Positions 1 to 7,748 of a DNA stretch of 22,738 bases are shown here, in pieces. The stretch is from CAYTEO01 sp964436825 (GTDB lineage: Bacteria; Krumholzibacteriota; Krumholzibacteriia; LZORAL124-64-63). The notes beneath the pieces were generated by a model that was not told the origin of the DNA, did not search any database, and saw nothing but the letters and a program-made list of their open reading frames with translations. Location: positions 1-22,738 of the forward strand of contig CAYTEO010000043.1 in assembly GCA_964436825.1 (NCBI GenBank). The letters are read 5' to 3'. The position numbers were made by a program, and so were the translations under genes. The first letter of the stretch is position 1; every line of letters begins with the position of its first letter.

Positions 1-61
1 CCCGGGGAAACACAATCTCTGGGGCACAACCAAAAGGGCAGACTTGGTCCCCGGGATACGC

Positions 62-67
62 TATAAT
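62..67 (+). promoter_or_regulatory. Candidate -10 box upstream of the C25 peptidase gene
   Basis: A perfect TATAAT hexamer lies in a short A/T-rich island, 77 bases before the gene start at 145. No convincing -35 hexamer sits 16-18 bases upstream; TTGGTC at 44-49 is only 12 bases away. The first 60 bases of the window hold no gene. If used, the 5' leader would be about 70 bases. Confidence 0.4.
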
Positions 68-144
68 GATACACCCCGCCATGGACACAGCACCTGCATC
101 CCCGCAACAGGTCGATCCCCCACTCGATCGCCCAGGAGGGTTCC

Positions 145-3100
145 ATGCGCCACCTTCAAGGATCGATCATCCTGACGTGCCTGCTGGCACTGCTGCTCCC
201 CGTGAACCCGTTCGCTGCCGCCGCACCGGCCGACCCGGGAAGCGCCGCGGTCCCCGTCGTCCGGATCACCGCCCGCAGCGGTGACGGGATGCGCCTGAGC
301 GTCTCGCTGCCGCCGCTGGAGCGCGACGACGTGAGGATCGGCGCGCAGACCTGGCAGCGCCTCCAGCTGCCGGGCGGCGCCGTCGGCGGCCGGCCGGGCG
401 AGCCGGCCTTGCCCGTCTACGGGCGGCTGGTCGCGGTGCCCGAGGGGATGACCGTGCGGGCCGACATCGTCTCCGCCGAGACCTCGACCCTGACCGGCCT
501 GCGCCTCGTCCCGGTGCCCGAGCGGCCCGACACCGCCCCGGTGGCCGATCCCGCCGCATACGGCAAGCGCCTCGCCGACTCCTCGCCCCGGCTGCTGGTG
601 GGCGAGCCGGCCCGGCTGCGCGACCTGCGGGTCGTCCCGGTGACCATCGTCCCGGTCGCCTACGACCCCGTCACGGAGACGGCCACCGTCGCCCGGCGAC
701 TGGAGATCGACCTGCGGTTCGTCCCCGACGGCAAGGGCGCCGGCGCGCCGCGGCCCGAGCGCCCCGTCCCGGCTTCCTTCGCCACCCTCTACGACCGCGT
801 CCTGGGCGCGGACCTGGTGGCCAAGTCGCCGGTCATCGCCCGCGGCACCTACCTGGTCGTCTGTCCCGACGACGCGTCGGTCGTCTCCGCCCTGGACCCG
901 CTGCTGCAGTGGCGCCGCGAGCAGGGCTACCACGTCGTCCTGGCGACGACCAGCGAGACGGGAACCACCAACACGCAGATCCGCAGCTACATCCAGGACC
1001 TGTACCAGTCGGCCGACCCGCCCCTGGAGTTCGTGACGCTGGTGGGGGACGCCAACGGCGACGTCGCGATCCCCACCTGGAACGAGACGCTCAGCGGCTA
1101 CGGCGGTGAAGGGGACAACCAGTACGTCGCCATCGACGGTTTCGATCCCCTGCCGGACGTCCACATCGGGCGCCTGTCCGTCGCCTCGGCCGCCGAGCTG
1201 GCGACCGTCGTCGACAAGATCGTCGGCTACGAGACCGCACCGCCCACCGACGCCGACCCCGGCTGGTTCACCCGCGCCACCCTGGTGGGCGACCCCTCCG
1301 AGTCGGGCATCACGACGATCTTCGTCAACCAGTGGGTCAAGACCCAGCTGCTGGCCCACGGCTACGCGGAGATCGACACCATCTGGTCGGGGAACTTCGT
1401 CAGCGACATGATGACCGACTACGGCAAGGGCGGCACCCTGTTCACCTATCGCGGCTGGTACGGGATGAGCGGCCTGACCTCCAGCTACATCCTGAACCTG
1501 GGCAACGGGGACAAGCTCGGCTTCGCCGTCATCATGACCTGCGACACCGGCTCCTTCCAGTCCGACGGCACCTGCCGCAGCGAGGCCTTCTTGCGGGCGA
1601 CCGGCGGCGGCGGCGTGGCCAGCATCGGCACGGCCACCATCGGGACCCATACCCGCTACAACAACTGCATGTTCACCGGCGTCATCGACGGCGTCTACAA
1701 CAGCGGCGACTTCCGGGTCGGCCCTGCCCTGAGCAGCGGCAAGCTGGCGATGTACCGCAACTACAACGCCGCCGAGCCCGAGCACGTGGAGATCTGGTGC
1801 ACCTGGAACAACCTGATGGGTGACCCGGCCACCGAGATCTGGACCGCCCGGCCCGGTGCCTTCCAGGTGGACCACCCGTCCGTCCTGTCCATCGGGGCCA
1901 ACGTCGTGCCGGTGTCGGTCACCGATCCCGCCACCGGCCTGCCGATCGCCGGGGCGACGGTCGCCCTCTACAAGAGCGGCGAGATCGAGGCCGCCGGCAT
2001 CACCGACGCCGACGGCAGTGTCCGCCTGCCCGTCTCCGGCTACACCGCCGGCGACCTGCACGTGACCGTCACCGCCCACGACCGGCTGCCCTATCGGGGC
2101 ACGATCGGCCTGGGCGGGACCCACTCCCTGGTCGGTTACCAGCAGTCGACCATCGACGACTCCGCCGGCGGCAACGGCGACGGCACCGCCCAGCCCGGCG
2201 AGACGATCCAGCTCGCCGTCCGGCTGCACAACTACGCCCTGACCGGCGTCAACGGTGTCACCGCGACCCTGGGCTGCAAGGATCCCCTGGTGACGGTCGT
2301 CGCCGGCGGGCCGGTCGAGTTCGGGGACATCGCCGCCGGCGGCGACGCCTGGGGAGCGACGGACTTCACCCTGGCCATCTCGCCCGCCGCCCGCGGCGGC
2401 CGCGTCGTGGACCTGGACCTGGTGGCGACCGACGGGACCGACAGCTGGTCGTCCCTGATCCGGATCACCCTGGGCGGCGGCGCGACGTCGGTCGTGGGCG
2501 CCACGTTCGCCGGCGGCAGCAGTCCCCAGCCGGGCGACTCCGGTTCGCTGACGGTGACCCTGGGCAACGACGGCGACCGCCCGACCGCCGCCGCCGCGGC
2601 CACCCTCTTCTCCCGCAGTCCCTGGGTGACGGTGACCGACGCCGCCGGCTCCTTCCCGGCCGTCATCAACGGTGCGACCGCCGACAACGGCGGTGACCCG
2701 TTCGCCATCAGCATCGCCGCCGACTGCCTGCCCGGTCACCTGGCCGGTCTCTCCCTGCGGCTGGCCTTCGCCGACGGCACCGTCGACACCCTCGAGTTCG
2801 CCCTGGAGATCGGCACGATCGCCGCCGGCGACCCCATCGGTCCCGACGGCTACGGCTACTACATCTTCGACGACACCGACACCGCCCACGCCATGGCGCC
2901 GACCTACGACTGGATCGAGATCGATCCCGCCCTGGGCGGCAGCGGCACCGACCTCGGCCTGCAGGACAGCGGCTTCGAACAGGACGACGTGACGGTGGTC
3001 GACCTGCCGTTCGCGTTGACCTTCTACGGCGAGAGCTTCGACAGGATCTCCGTCTGCTCCAACGGCTGGATCGCCATGGGCGTCACCTACCTGAAGGGCT

Positions 3101-5268
3101 ATCGCAACTGGTCGCTGCCCACGTCCAACGTCCCGGACGGGCTGATCTGCGCCTTCTGGGACGACCTCTACGACGACGGCGGCAGCGGCGGCGTCTACGG
3201 GTGGTACGACGCCGCGAACGGCCGCTACGTCATCGAGTGGAGCCGGATGACGAACCGGTACGACGACAGCTCGACGGAGACCTTCGAGATCGTCCTCTAC
3301 GACCCGGCGCGGCACGGCACCGACACCGGCGACGCCATGATCGACATCCAGTACAGGACCGTCGCCAACGTCGACCCCGTCAACGGCTACGCCACGGTCG
3401 GGCTGATGAACCTGGACCACACCGACGGACTCACCTACACGTACTGGAACCGCTACACCGCCGGCGCGGCGACCCTGGCCGCGGGACGCGCCCTGCGCAT
3501 CCTGGCGGTCTCGCCCGTGGCCCAGGGGATCATCGAGGGAACGGTGACCAATGCCTCGCTGGGCGGGACGGCCCTGCCGGGCGCGACGATCACCGTCCTG
3601 GGCGCCGGCCGCCTGTTCGCCACCGACGCCTCCGGCCACTACGCCGGCGGCGCCCCCGTGGGGACGTACGACATCGTGGCCTCCGCGCCGGGATTCGCCC
3701 CCGACACCACGCGCGCCGTGGCGATCACCGCCGACGCGACGACGACCGTCGACTTCTCCCTGGTCGACGTCGGCGGCCCCCTGTTCAGCGACACGACAGC
3801 CCTGCCGGACACCACCGACACGACCGGTCCCTACGTCGTCGAGACGACGATCGCCGACCCGAGCGGCCTCGACGAGGTGCACTGCTACTACCTCTCCACC
3901 AGCGACGGCGGCCCGCACGAGGTCATCCTCGTGCCGGTCGACGGAGCGGAGGGCCGCTACCGCGCCGTCATCCCCGGCCAGCCCCTGGGGACCCGCGTCC
4001 GCTACTGGCTGACCGCCAGCGACGACCTGGGCCACTGGCGCAGCGAGCCCGCCGACGCCCCGGCCGGCGCGTACGCCTTCTGGATCCGCGACACGACGAT
4101 CATGCACACCGAGATGGAGTACGACGGTGGCTGGACGGCCGGTGCGGACGACGACGACGCCTCAACGGGCCTGTGGACCCGGGCCGACCCCAATACCATC
4201 GTCAACGGGACCCTGACCGTCGTCCCCGAGGACGATCACACCCCCTACCCCGGCACCGACTGCTGGCTGACGGGCAACGACCCGGCCGGCAGCAGCCAGG
4301 GCGCCGACGACGTCGACGGCGGCAAGACGACCCTGCTGAGTTCCGTCTTCGACCTGACCGGCTACTCCGCGGTGACGGTGTCCTACTACCGCTGGTACAC
4401 GAACGACACCGGCTTCGCCCCCGGCGAGGACGAGTGGGTCGTCCAGGTGACCGACGACGGCACCAACTGGGTCGACCTGGAGCGCACCACCGCCAGCGAC
4501 CGCAGCTGGCGGCGGATGAGCTTCGACCTGACCGGCCTGATCGCGTTCACGCCCAGCGTCCGGTTCCGCTTCATCGCCTCGGACTACGGCTCGGGGTCGG
4601 TCGTCGAGGCGCTCGTCGACGACTTCCGCCTGGAAGGCCTGAGCGGGACCATCGACACGACGCCGCCCGTGGTGACCCTCCTGTCGCCCAACGGCGGCGA
4701 GAGCTACGCGACCGGCGACCCCGTGCCGGTGAGCTGGACGGCGTCGGACGACACCGGCGTGACCCGGACCCTCATCCTCTTCTCGCGCGACGGCGGCATC
4801 ACCTGGCCCGACACCCTGGCCGACGGGGCCCTGACCTCGCCGACCGAGGTGACCTGGCCGGTGGACGACTGCCAGACGGCGGCGCTCCAGGTGGTCTGCC
4901 TGGACGCAAGCGTCAACATCGGCGCCGACACGAGCGACGCGACCTTCACCATCGACATCGGCACCGGTGCGGGGGACGACGCGCTGCCGCGGCGGACGGT
5001 CCTGGGGCGCAACCACCCCAACCCCTTCAACCCGCGGACCGAGATCCGGTTCGTCCTGCCGCGCGAGATGCCGGCGCGGCTGCGGATCTACGACATCTCC
5101 GGCCGCCTGGTGGCGACCCTCGTGGACGGCCGCCTGCCCGCCGGCGAACACGTCGCGACGTGGAACGGCCGCACCGACGACGGCGGCCGGGCGCCGTCCG
5201 GCGTCTACTTCTCGCGCCTGACGACGCCGGACGGGGTGCAGACCCGGAAGATGACCCTCGTCAAGTAG
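145..5268 (+). CDS. Secreted multidomain peptidase C25 (gingipain-like) family protein with FlgD-Ig-like C-terminal tail
   Basis: This 1707-residue protein is probably an exported or surface protease, or a protease-like adhesin. The start at 145 follows AGGAGG at 134-139. A signal peptide covers about residues 1-27. A gingipain-propeptide-like region runs to about 230, then a C25 domain at about 235-565. In it, FTYRGW (433-438) aligns with the gingipain motif FNYVGH, and TCDTGSF (465-471) with the catalytic-Cys motif ACVNGDF, so Cys466 is the likely nucleophile while the His position is Trp438. Then follow beta-sandwich modules: about 578-665, 668-895, 907-1120 (a large domain with repeated aromatic/DD motifs), 1126-1210 (carboxypeptidase-regulatory-like, starting near GIIEGTV), 1213-1312, 1324-1505 (MAM/jelly-roll-like) and 1507-1605. 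Residues 1613-1707 (NHPNPFNP through PSGVYFSRL to a Lys-rich end) are a FlgD-Ig-like/type-A sorting-like tail. The family is clear; proteolytic activity is uncertain because of the missing His. Confidence 0.9.
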   Translation: MRHLQGSIILTCLLALLLPVNPFAAAAPADPGSAAVPVVRITARSGDGMRLSVSLPPLERDDVRIGAQTWQRLQLPGGAVGGRPGEPALPVYGRLVAVPEGMTVRADIVSAETSTLTGLRLVPVPERPDTAPVADPAAYGKRLADSSPRLLVGEPARLRDLRVVPVTIVPVAYDPVTETATVARRLEIDLRFVPDGKGAGAPRPERPVPASFATLYDRVLGADLVAKSPVIARGTYLVVCPDDASVVSALDPLLQWRREQGYHVVLATTSETGTTNTQIRSYIQDLYQSADPPLEFVTLVGDANGDVAIPTWNETLSGYGGEGDNQYVAIDGFDPLPDVHIGRLSVASAAELATVVDKIVGYETAPPTDADPGWFTRATLVGDPSESGITTIFVNQWVKTQLLAHGYAEIDTIWSGNFVSDMMTDYGKGGTLFTYRGWYGMSGLTSSYILNLGNGDKLGFAVIMTCDTGSFQSDGTCRSEAFLRATGGGGVASIGTATIGTHTRYNNCMFTGVIDGVYNSGDFRVGPALSSGKLAMYRNYNAAEPEHVEIWCTWNNLMGDPATEIWTARPGAFQVDHPSVLSIGANVVPVSVTDPATGLPIAGATVALYKSGEIEAAGITDADGSVRLPVSGYTAGDLHVTVTAHDRLPYRGTIGLGGTHSLVGYQQSTIDDSAGGNGDGTAQPGETIQLAVRLHNYALTGVNGVTATLGCKDPLVTVVAGGPVEFGDIAAGGDAWGATDFTLAISPAARGGRVVDLDLVATDGTDSWSSLIRITLGGGATSVVGATFAGGSSPQPGDSGSLTVTLGNDGDRPTAAAAATLFSRSPWVTVTDAAGSFPAVINGATADNGGDPFAISIAADCLPGHLAGLSLRLAFADGTVDTLEFALEIGTIAAGDPIGPDGYGYYIFDDTDTAHAMAPTYDWIEIDPALGGSGTDLGLQDSGFEQDDVTVVDLPFALTFYGESFDRISVCSNGWIAMGVTYLKGYRNWSLPTSNVPDGLICAFWDDLYDDGGSGGVYGWYDAANGRYVIEWSRMTNRYDDSSTETFEIVLYDPARHGTDTGDAMIDIQYRTVANVDPVNGYATVGLMNLDHTDGLTYTYWNRYTAGAATLAAGRALRILAVSPVAQGIIEGTVTNASLGGTALPGATITVLGAGRLFATDASGHYAGGAPVGTYDIVASAPGFAPDTTRAVAITADATTTVDFSLVDVGGPLFSDTTALPDTTDTTGPYVVETTIADPSGLDEVHCYYLSTSDGGPHEVILVPVDGAEGRYRAVIPGQPLGTRVRYWLTASDDLGHWRSEPADAPAGAYAFWIRDTTIMHTEMEYDGGWTAGADDDDASTGLWTRADPNTIVNGTLTVVPEDDHTPYPGTDCWLTGNDPAGSSQGADDVDGGKTTLLSSVFDLTGYSAVTVSYYRWYTNDTGFAPGEDEWVVQVTDDGTNWVDLERTTASDRSWRRMSFDLTGLIAFTPSVRFRFIASDYGSGSVVEALVDDFRLEGLSGTIDTTPPVVTLLSPNGGESYATGDPVPVSWTASDDTGVTRTLILFSRDGGITWPDTLADGALTSPTEVTWPVDDCQTAALQVVCLDASVNIGADTSDATFTIDIGTGAGDDALPRRTVLGRNHPNPFNPRTEIRFVLPREMPARLRIYDISGRLVATLVDGRLPAGEHVATWNGRTDDGGRAPSGVYFSRLTTPDGVQTRKMTLVK

Positions 5269-5282
5269 CCTCCGGAGAGGTC

Positions 5283-5310
5283 GGCCGGCAGGTCCCGTGC
5301 GGGGCCGGCC
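5283..5310 (+). terminator. Possible hairpin between C25 gene and lipoprotein gene
   Basis: GGCCGGC (5283-5289) pairs with GCCGGCC (5304-5310), and CCC/GGG (5294-5296 with 5301-5303) can extend it across an asymmetric bulge. There is no T-run. It may be an attenuator or simply GC-rich chance; the two genes are 74 bases apart and could still be cotranscribed. Confidence 0.25.
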
Positions 5311-5342
5311 GGCCGCCCCCGGGGCAGCGGAAGGATCCCCCC

Positions 5343-5948
5343 ATGCGACAGGCCGCCGCCCTCCCCCCCCTGCTGCTGGCTCCCCTGCTGTCGGTCCTCC
5401 TGGCGACGGGCTGCAGCCAGCCCGACGTGGCCCCGCTGCGCCGCGCGGCGCTGGAGCCCGGCGATCCGCCACCGGCGGCCGCGGCGGGAACGTTCGGCGG
5501 CGAGATCGTCTTCTGCCGCCGCGTCGGCAAGAAGACCGGCAAGCGGATCGCCGTCGGCGACCGTTTCGTCGAGAGCGACAGGAAACGGGACCGCTTCATC
5601 CACGCCTTCGTCGACCTGCACGACGTCCCGGCGGGCATGACCCACCAGGTCCACCTGCTCTGGCTGGGACCGAACGGGAAGGAACTGTTCCGCAAGTTCG
5701 CCCGGCTGACCGTCACCCCCGACTCGTCCGGCTACCGGGCGGAGGTGGAGTGGCGGGACGCCGAGAAGCTGACCTGGCGGCGTCCGGAGCCGCCCCGATA
5801 CGCCGGACGCCCGGACGTCACCCTCCGGACCCGGCTGAACGTGTCGCCACGGCGGCAGCGACCGGAAGGGAAGTACACGCTGAAGGTCTACTGGAACCGG
5901 GAGCTGATGCTCCAGCGGTCGTTCACCTTCACCCGCCGCGCCGACTGA
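5343..5948 (+). CDS. Putative lipoprotein, unknown function
   Basis: This 201-residue protein has a lipoprotein signal: a hydrophobic stretch at 7-22 ending LLATGC, with Cys24 as the expected lipidated residue. The start at 5343 is preceded by GGAAGG at 5329-5334. After a Pro/Ala-rich linker, the mature part (about 48-201) alternates basic and aromatic residues and looks beta-rich. It contains a pattern (HQVHLLWLGPNGKELFRKF, then a C-terminal GKYTLKVYWNRELMLQRSF) reminiscent of small Ig-like periplasmic domains. I do not recognise a named family. It follows the C25 gene by 74 bases on the same strand, so cotranscription is possible. Codon use matches its neighbours. A long overlapping open frame begins far upstream inside the C25 gene, but only this C-terminal part has a ribosome site and signal peptide. 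Confidence 0.8.
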   Translation: MRQAAALPPLLLAPLLSVLLATGCSQPDVAPLRRAALEPGDPPPAAAAGTFGGEIVFCRRVGKKTGKRIAVGDRFVESDRKRDRFIHAFVDLHDVPAGMTHQVHLLWLGPNGKELFRKFARLTVTPDSSGYRAEVEWRDAEKLTWRRPEPPRYAGRPDVTLRTRLNVSPRRQRPEGKYTLKVYWNRELMLQRSFTFTRRAD

Positions 5949-5976
5949 GCCGTCCTCGCACCGGCCCCGGCACGAC

Positions 5977-6006
5977 GACGGCCCGCCCCACGGGGGACGG
6001 GCCGTC
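5977..6006. terminator. Hairpin between convergent genes (likely bidirectional terminator)
   Basis: A perfect 9-bp stem pairs 5977-5985 (GACGGCCCG) with 5998-6006 (CGGGCCGTC). After one mismatch, three more G-C pairs close a 4-base loop. It sits between the stop of the lipoprotein (5948) and the stop of the ABC ATPase (6036). There is no clear U-tract on either side, so Rho-independence is not certain. Confidence 0.6.
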
Positions 6007-6009
6007 CGT

Positions 6010-6032
6010 GTCCGGGGAAACACCGCCCGGAC
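6010..6032 (-). terminator. Second hairpin directly after the ABC ATPase stop
   Basis: GTCCGGG (6010-6016) pairs with CCCGGAC (6026-6032), a perfect 7-bp stem with a 9-base loop containing GAAA. It begins four bases after the ATPase stop codon (6036-6038) on the minus strand and is followed at once by the 5977-6006 hairpin. The pair could act as a tandem terminator or a 3' end stabiliser. Confidence 0.45.
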
Positions 6033-6035
6033 GGT

Positions 6036-7010
6036 TCAGATCACTTCCAGCATCTCCCCCGACCGCAGCCGCCGCCGCAGCCCCATCAGGCGGTCGTCCA
6101 GGGCCTGCAGCTCGGCCAGGTTGGCCCGCTCGGCCGCGGTCGGCTCGATGACCCGGACCATGGCGCCGCCGCGGATGACCACGCGCCGGTCGCCCATCAG
6201 GGCCAGGATCGGGTCGTGGGTGGCCATCAGGACGATCTTGTCCTCGCCGGTCAGGATGTCCAGGGCCCGGCGGCGGTCGATACCGGCGTTCTCGATCTCG
6301 TCGATCAGCACGACCGGCGAGCGGCTCAGGATGGCCGTGTCGGCGATCATCAGCGCCCGCGACTGCCCGCCCGAGAGGCTGGTGATGGGGGTCTCCAGGG
6401 CGAACGGCTCGCCGGCCAGGTCGTTGGCCTCCTCCCAGATGCGGCGGATCTTCCCGTCGGGGTCGTCGGCCTGGCGGCTCTCGGCGTGGAGCTCCAGGAA
6501 CTCCCGCACCGACAGGTCCATGACGAAGTTCATGTTCTGGGAGAGCTGGGCCACCAGCTTGCGATCGCCGGCGGTCCGCCAGGCGCGATCGGCCGGACGG
6601 CCGTCGATCAGCACCCGGCGGCCGGTGGGCGTGTCGCCGTCGGCCACCCACTCGATGTCGGCCAGCAGGCGGCTCTTGCCCGATCCGGTGGGACCGACGA
6701 TGCACAGGACCTCGCCGACGCGGACGGTCAGCTCGGTCACCGGTTCCGGGGCCCCCTCCTTGTCGCGTCCGCCGAGGATGGTCACCGACCCGACCGACAG
6801 CTCGTCGCCGGCCAGGAACGCCTCCATCTCGGCCAGGAAGGCCGCCAGCTCCGCGATCCGGTCGCCGGGCAGCAGCTCGCCCAGGGAGCGACCGGCCAGC
6901 TCGCCCGGCTCCAGGCCCTGCTCGTGGAGCCAGTTCTCCGCGAACGGCCAGCGCGCCAGCAGCCCGTCGACGCCGAGCGCGACCAGCTCGGTCGCCGTCA
7001 CGCCGTTCAT
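6036..7010 (-). CDS. Stand-alone ABC ATPase with N-terminal DUF1858-like module
   Basis: This 324-residue protein carries a full ABC nucleotide-binding domain: Walker A GPTGSGKS (106-113), a Q-loop near Q155-Q158, signature LSGGQ (212-216), Walker B VVLIDE (233-238) with Glu238, and the switch His265 in ATHD. No membrane segment is present, and no permease gene lies in the cassette. Residues 1-75 precede the ABC fold and read like a small helical DUF1858-type module (LVALGVDGLLARWPFAENW then EQGL), similar to the N-terminus of the binding-protein gene two genes upstream. The Walker-B region followed by ENAGIDRRRAL and the short H-loop segment resemble soluble, non-transport ABC proteins. Its ATG (7008-7010) overlaps the GTPase stop as ATGA, so the two are translationally coupled. 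The partner and substrate are unknown; a role in an energy-dependent metal or cofactor transfer is inference. Confidence 0.88.
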   Translation of the reverse strand: MNGVTATELVALGVDGLLARWPFAENWLHEQGLEPGELAGRSLGELLPGDRIAELAAFLAEMEAFLAGDELSVGSVTILGGRDKEGAPEPVTELTVRVGEVLCIVGPTGSGKSRLLADIEWVADGDTPTGRRVLIDGRPADRAWRTAGDRKLVAQLSQNMNFVMDLSVREFLELHAESRQADDPDGKIRRIWEEANDLAGEPFALETPITSLSGGQSRALMIADTAILSRSPVVLIDEIENAGIDRRRALDILTGEDKIVLMATHDPILALMGDRRVVIRGGAMVRVIEPTAAERANLAELQALDDRLMGLRRRLRSGEMLEVI

Positions 7011-7747
7011 CGCTCACCCTCCCCGTCGCTCAGCGGCGCCGGCCGTTGCCGGTCGCTCTGGCCGGCCATGTCGATCTTGCGCACGTTGCCCATCTGGTAC
7101 CGCTCCCCGATCCGCGTCTCGCCCAGGCAGTAGCTGCACAGGGCCGCCGGCATGCTGAAGCGCAACCGCTTGCCCTCCACCGTCGTCACCTCGGCCCCCT
7201 CGTCCCAGAGGGTCGAGAACTCGTAGCTCCCCTGGCCGGTGATCCCGTTGACGTGGAGGATCCGGGCCCGGGGATTGACCCGCCGGACGCGCGAGGCGAA
7301 GACCTCCCGCTCGGCCTGGCTGACGATGTCCCCCTTGGTCACCACGACGATGTCCGCCGCCTTGAGCAGGGGACCGATCTTCTGCGGCGTGTCGATCCCC
7401 GACAGGTTGTCGATGACGCAGACCGCCAGCACGTCGCGGATGTAGGGCGAACAGCGGTTGCACAGCCCGGCGCTCTCGCTGACCAGGACGTCCAGCCCCT
7501 CCTGCAGTCCCCACTGGACGCACTCCTCGATGTTGCTGACGAAGTAGTGGTCGGGGCAGAGGGCGCCGCTCAGCCCCTTGCGCACCGGGATGCCGTGGCG
7601 CCGGTACAGCTCGTCGTCCAGGGTCGAGAGGCAGTCGAACTTGACCACGCCGACCCGGCGGCCCGCGGCGCGCAGGTGCTCCAGGGTCTTGAGGATGACC
7701 GACGTCTTGCCCGACGACGGCGGACCGCTGACGGTCACCAGGCGCAT
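7007..7747 (-). CDS. SIMIBI-class P-loop GTPase, HypB/UreG/CobW-like, with two CxxC motifs
   Basis: This 246-residue protein has a P-loop GPPSSGKTS (8-16) close to the N-terminus, a Walker-B-like Asp-rich strand (LDVLVSESAG, 85-94), and TKGD (137-140) in the place of the NKxD guanine-specificity motif. These are typical of the HypB/UreG metallochaperone GTPases. Cys96 and Cys99 (CNRC) follow the switch region, and Cys204 and Cys207 (CSYC) lie near the C-terminus; Cys39 and Cys64 are additional candidates. The Cys pairs suggest metal or Fe-S binding. The C-terminal 20 residues are polar and may be disordered. A GGAGG site (7754-7758 on the opposite strand) lies within the end of the upstream gene, one base separates the two genes, and the downstream ABC gene overlaps by four bases, so all three form one operon. 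The client metalloprotein is not identifiable here. Confidence 0.85.
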   Translation of the reverse strand: MRLVTVSGPPSSGKTSVILKTLEHLRAAGRRVGVVKFDCLSTLDDELYRRHGIPVRKGLSGALCPDHYFVSNIEECVQWGLQEGLDVLVSESAGLCNRCSPYIRDVLAVCVIDNLSGIDTPQKIGPLLKAADIVVVTKGDIVSQAEREVFASRVRRVNPRARILHVNGITGQGSYEFSTLWDEGAEVTTVEGKRLRFSMPAALCSYCLGETRIGERYQMGNVRKIDMAGQSDRQRPAPLSDGEGER

Positions 7748-7748
7748 C

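Noticed and set aside
1..55. CCCGGGGA (1-8) and TCCCCGGG (48-55) as terminal inverted repeats of a mobile element
   Set aside because: Eight G/C bases 39 bases apart are likely by chance here; no transposase or target duplication is present.
61..4107. A 1348-codon open frame on the minus strand opposite the C25 gene
   Set aside because: Its translation is low-complexity (Gly/Val/Asp/Arg-rich), has no domain, and is the expected antisense shadow of a GC-rich coding gene.
145..5268. Frameshift or gene fusion in the very long C25 gene
   Set aside because: The frame is uninterrupted, domain order is sensible from signal peptide to C-terminal tail, and such lengths are usual for these surface proteins.
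3201..5342. A long plus-strand frame that runs into the lipoprotein gene
   Set aside because: The upstream part is Arg/Pro-rich out-of-frame reading of the C25 gene. Only the part from 5343 has a ribosome site and lipoprotein signal.
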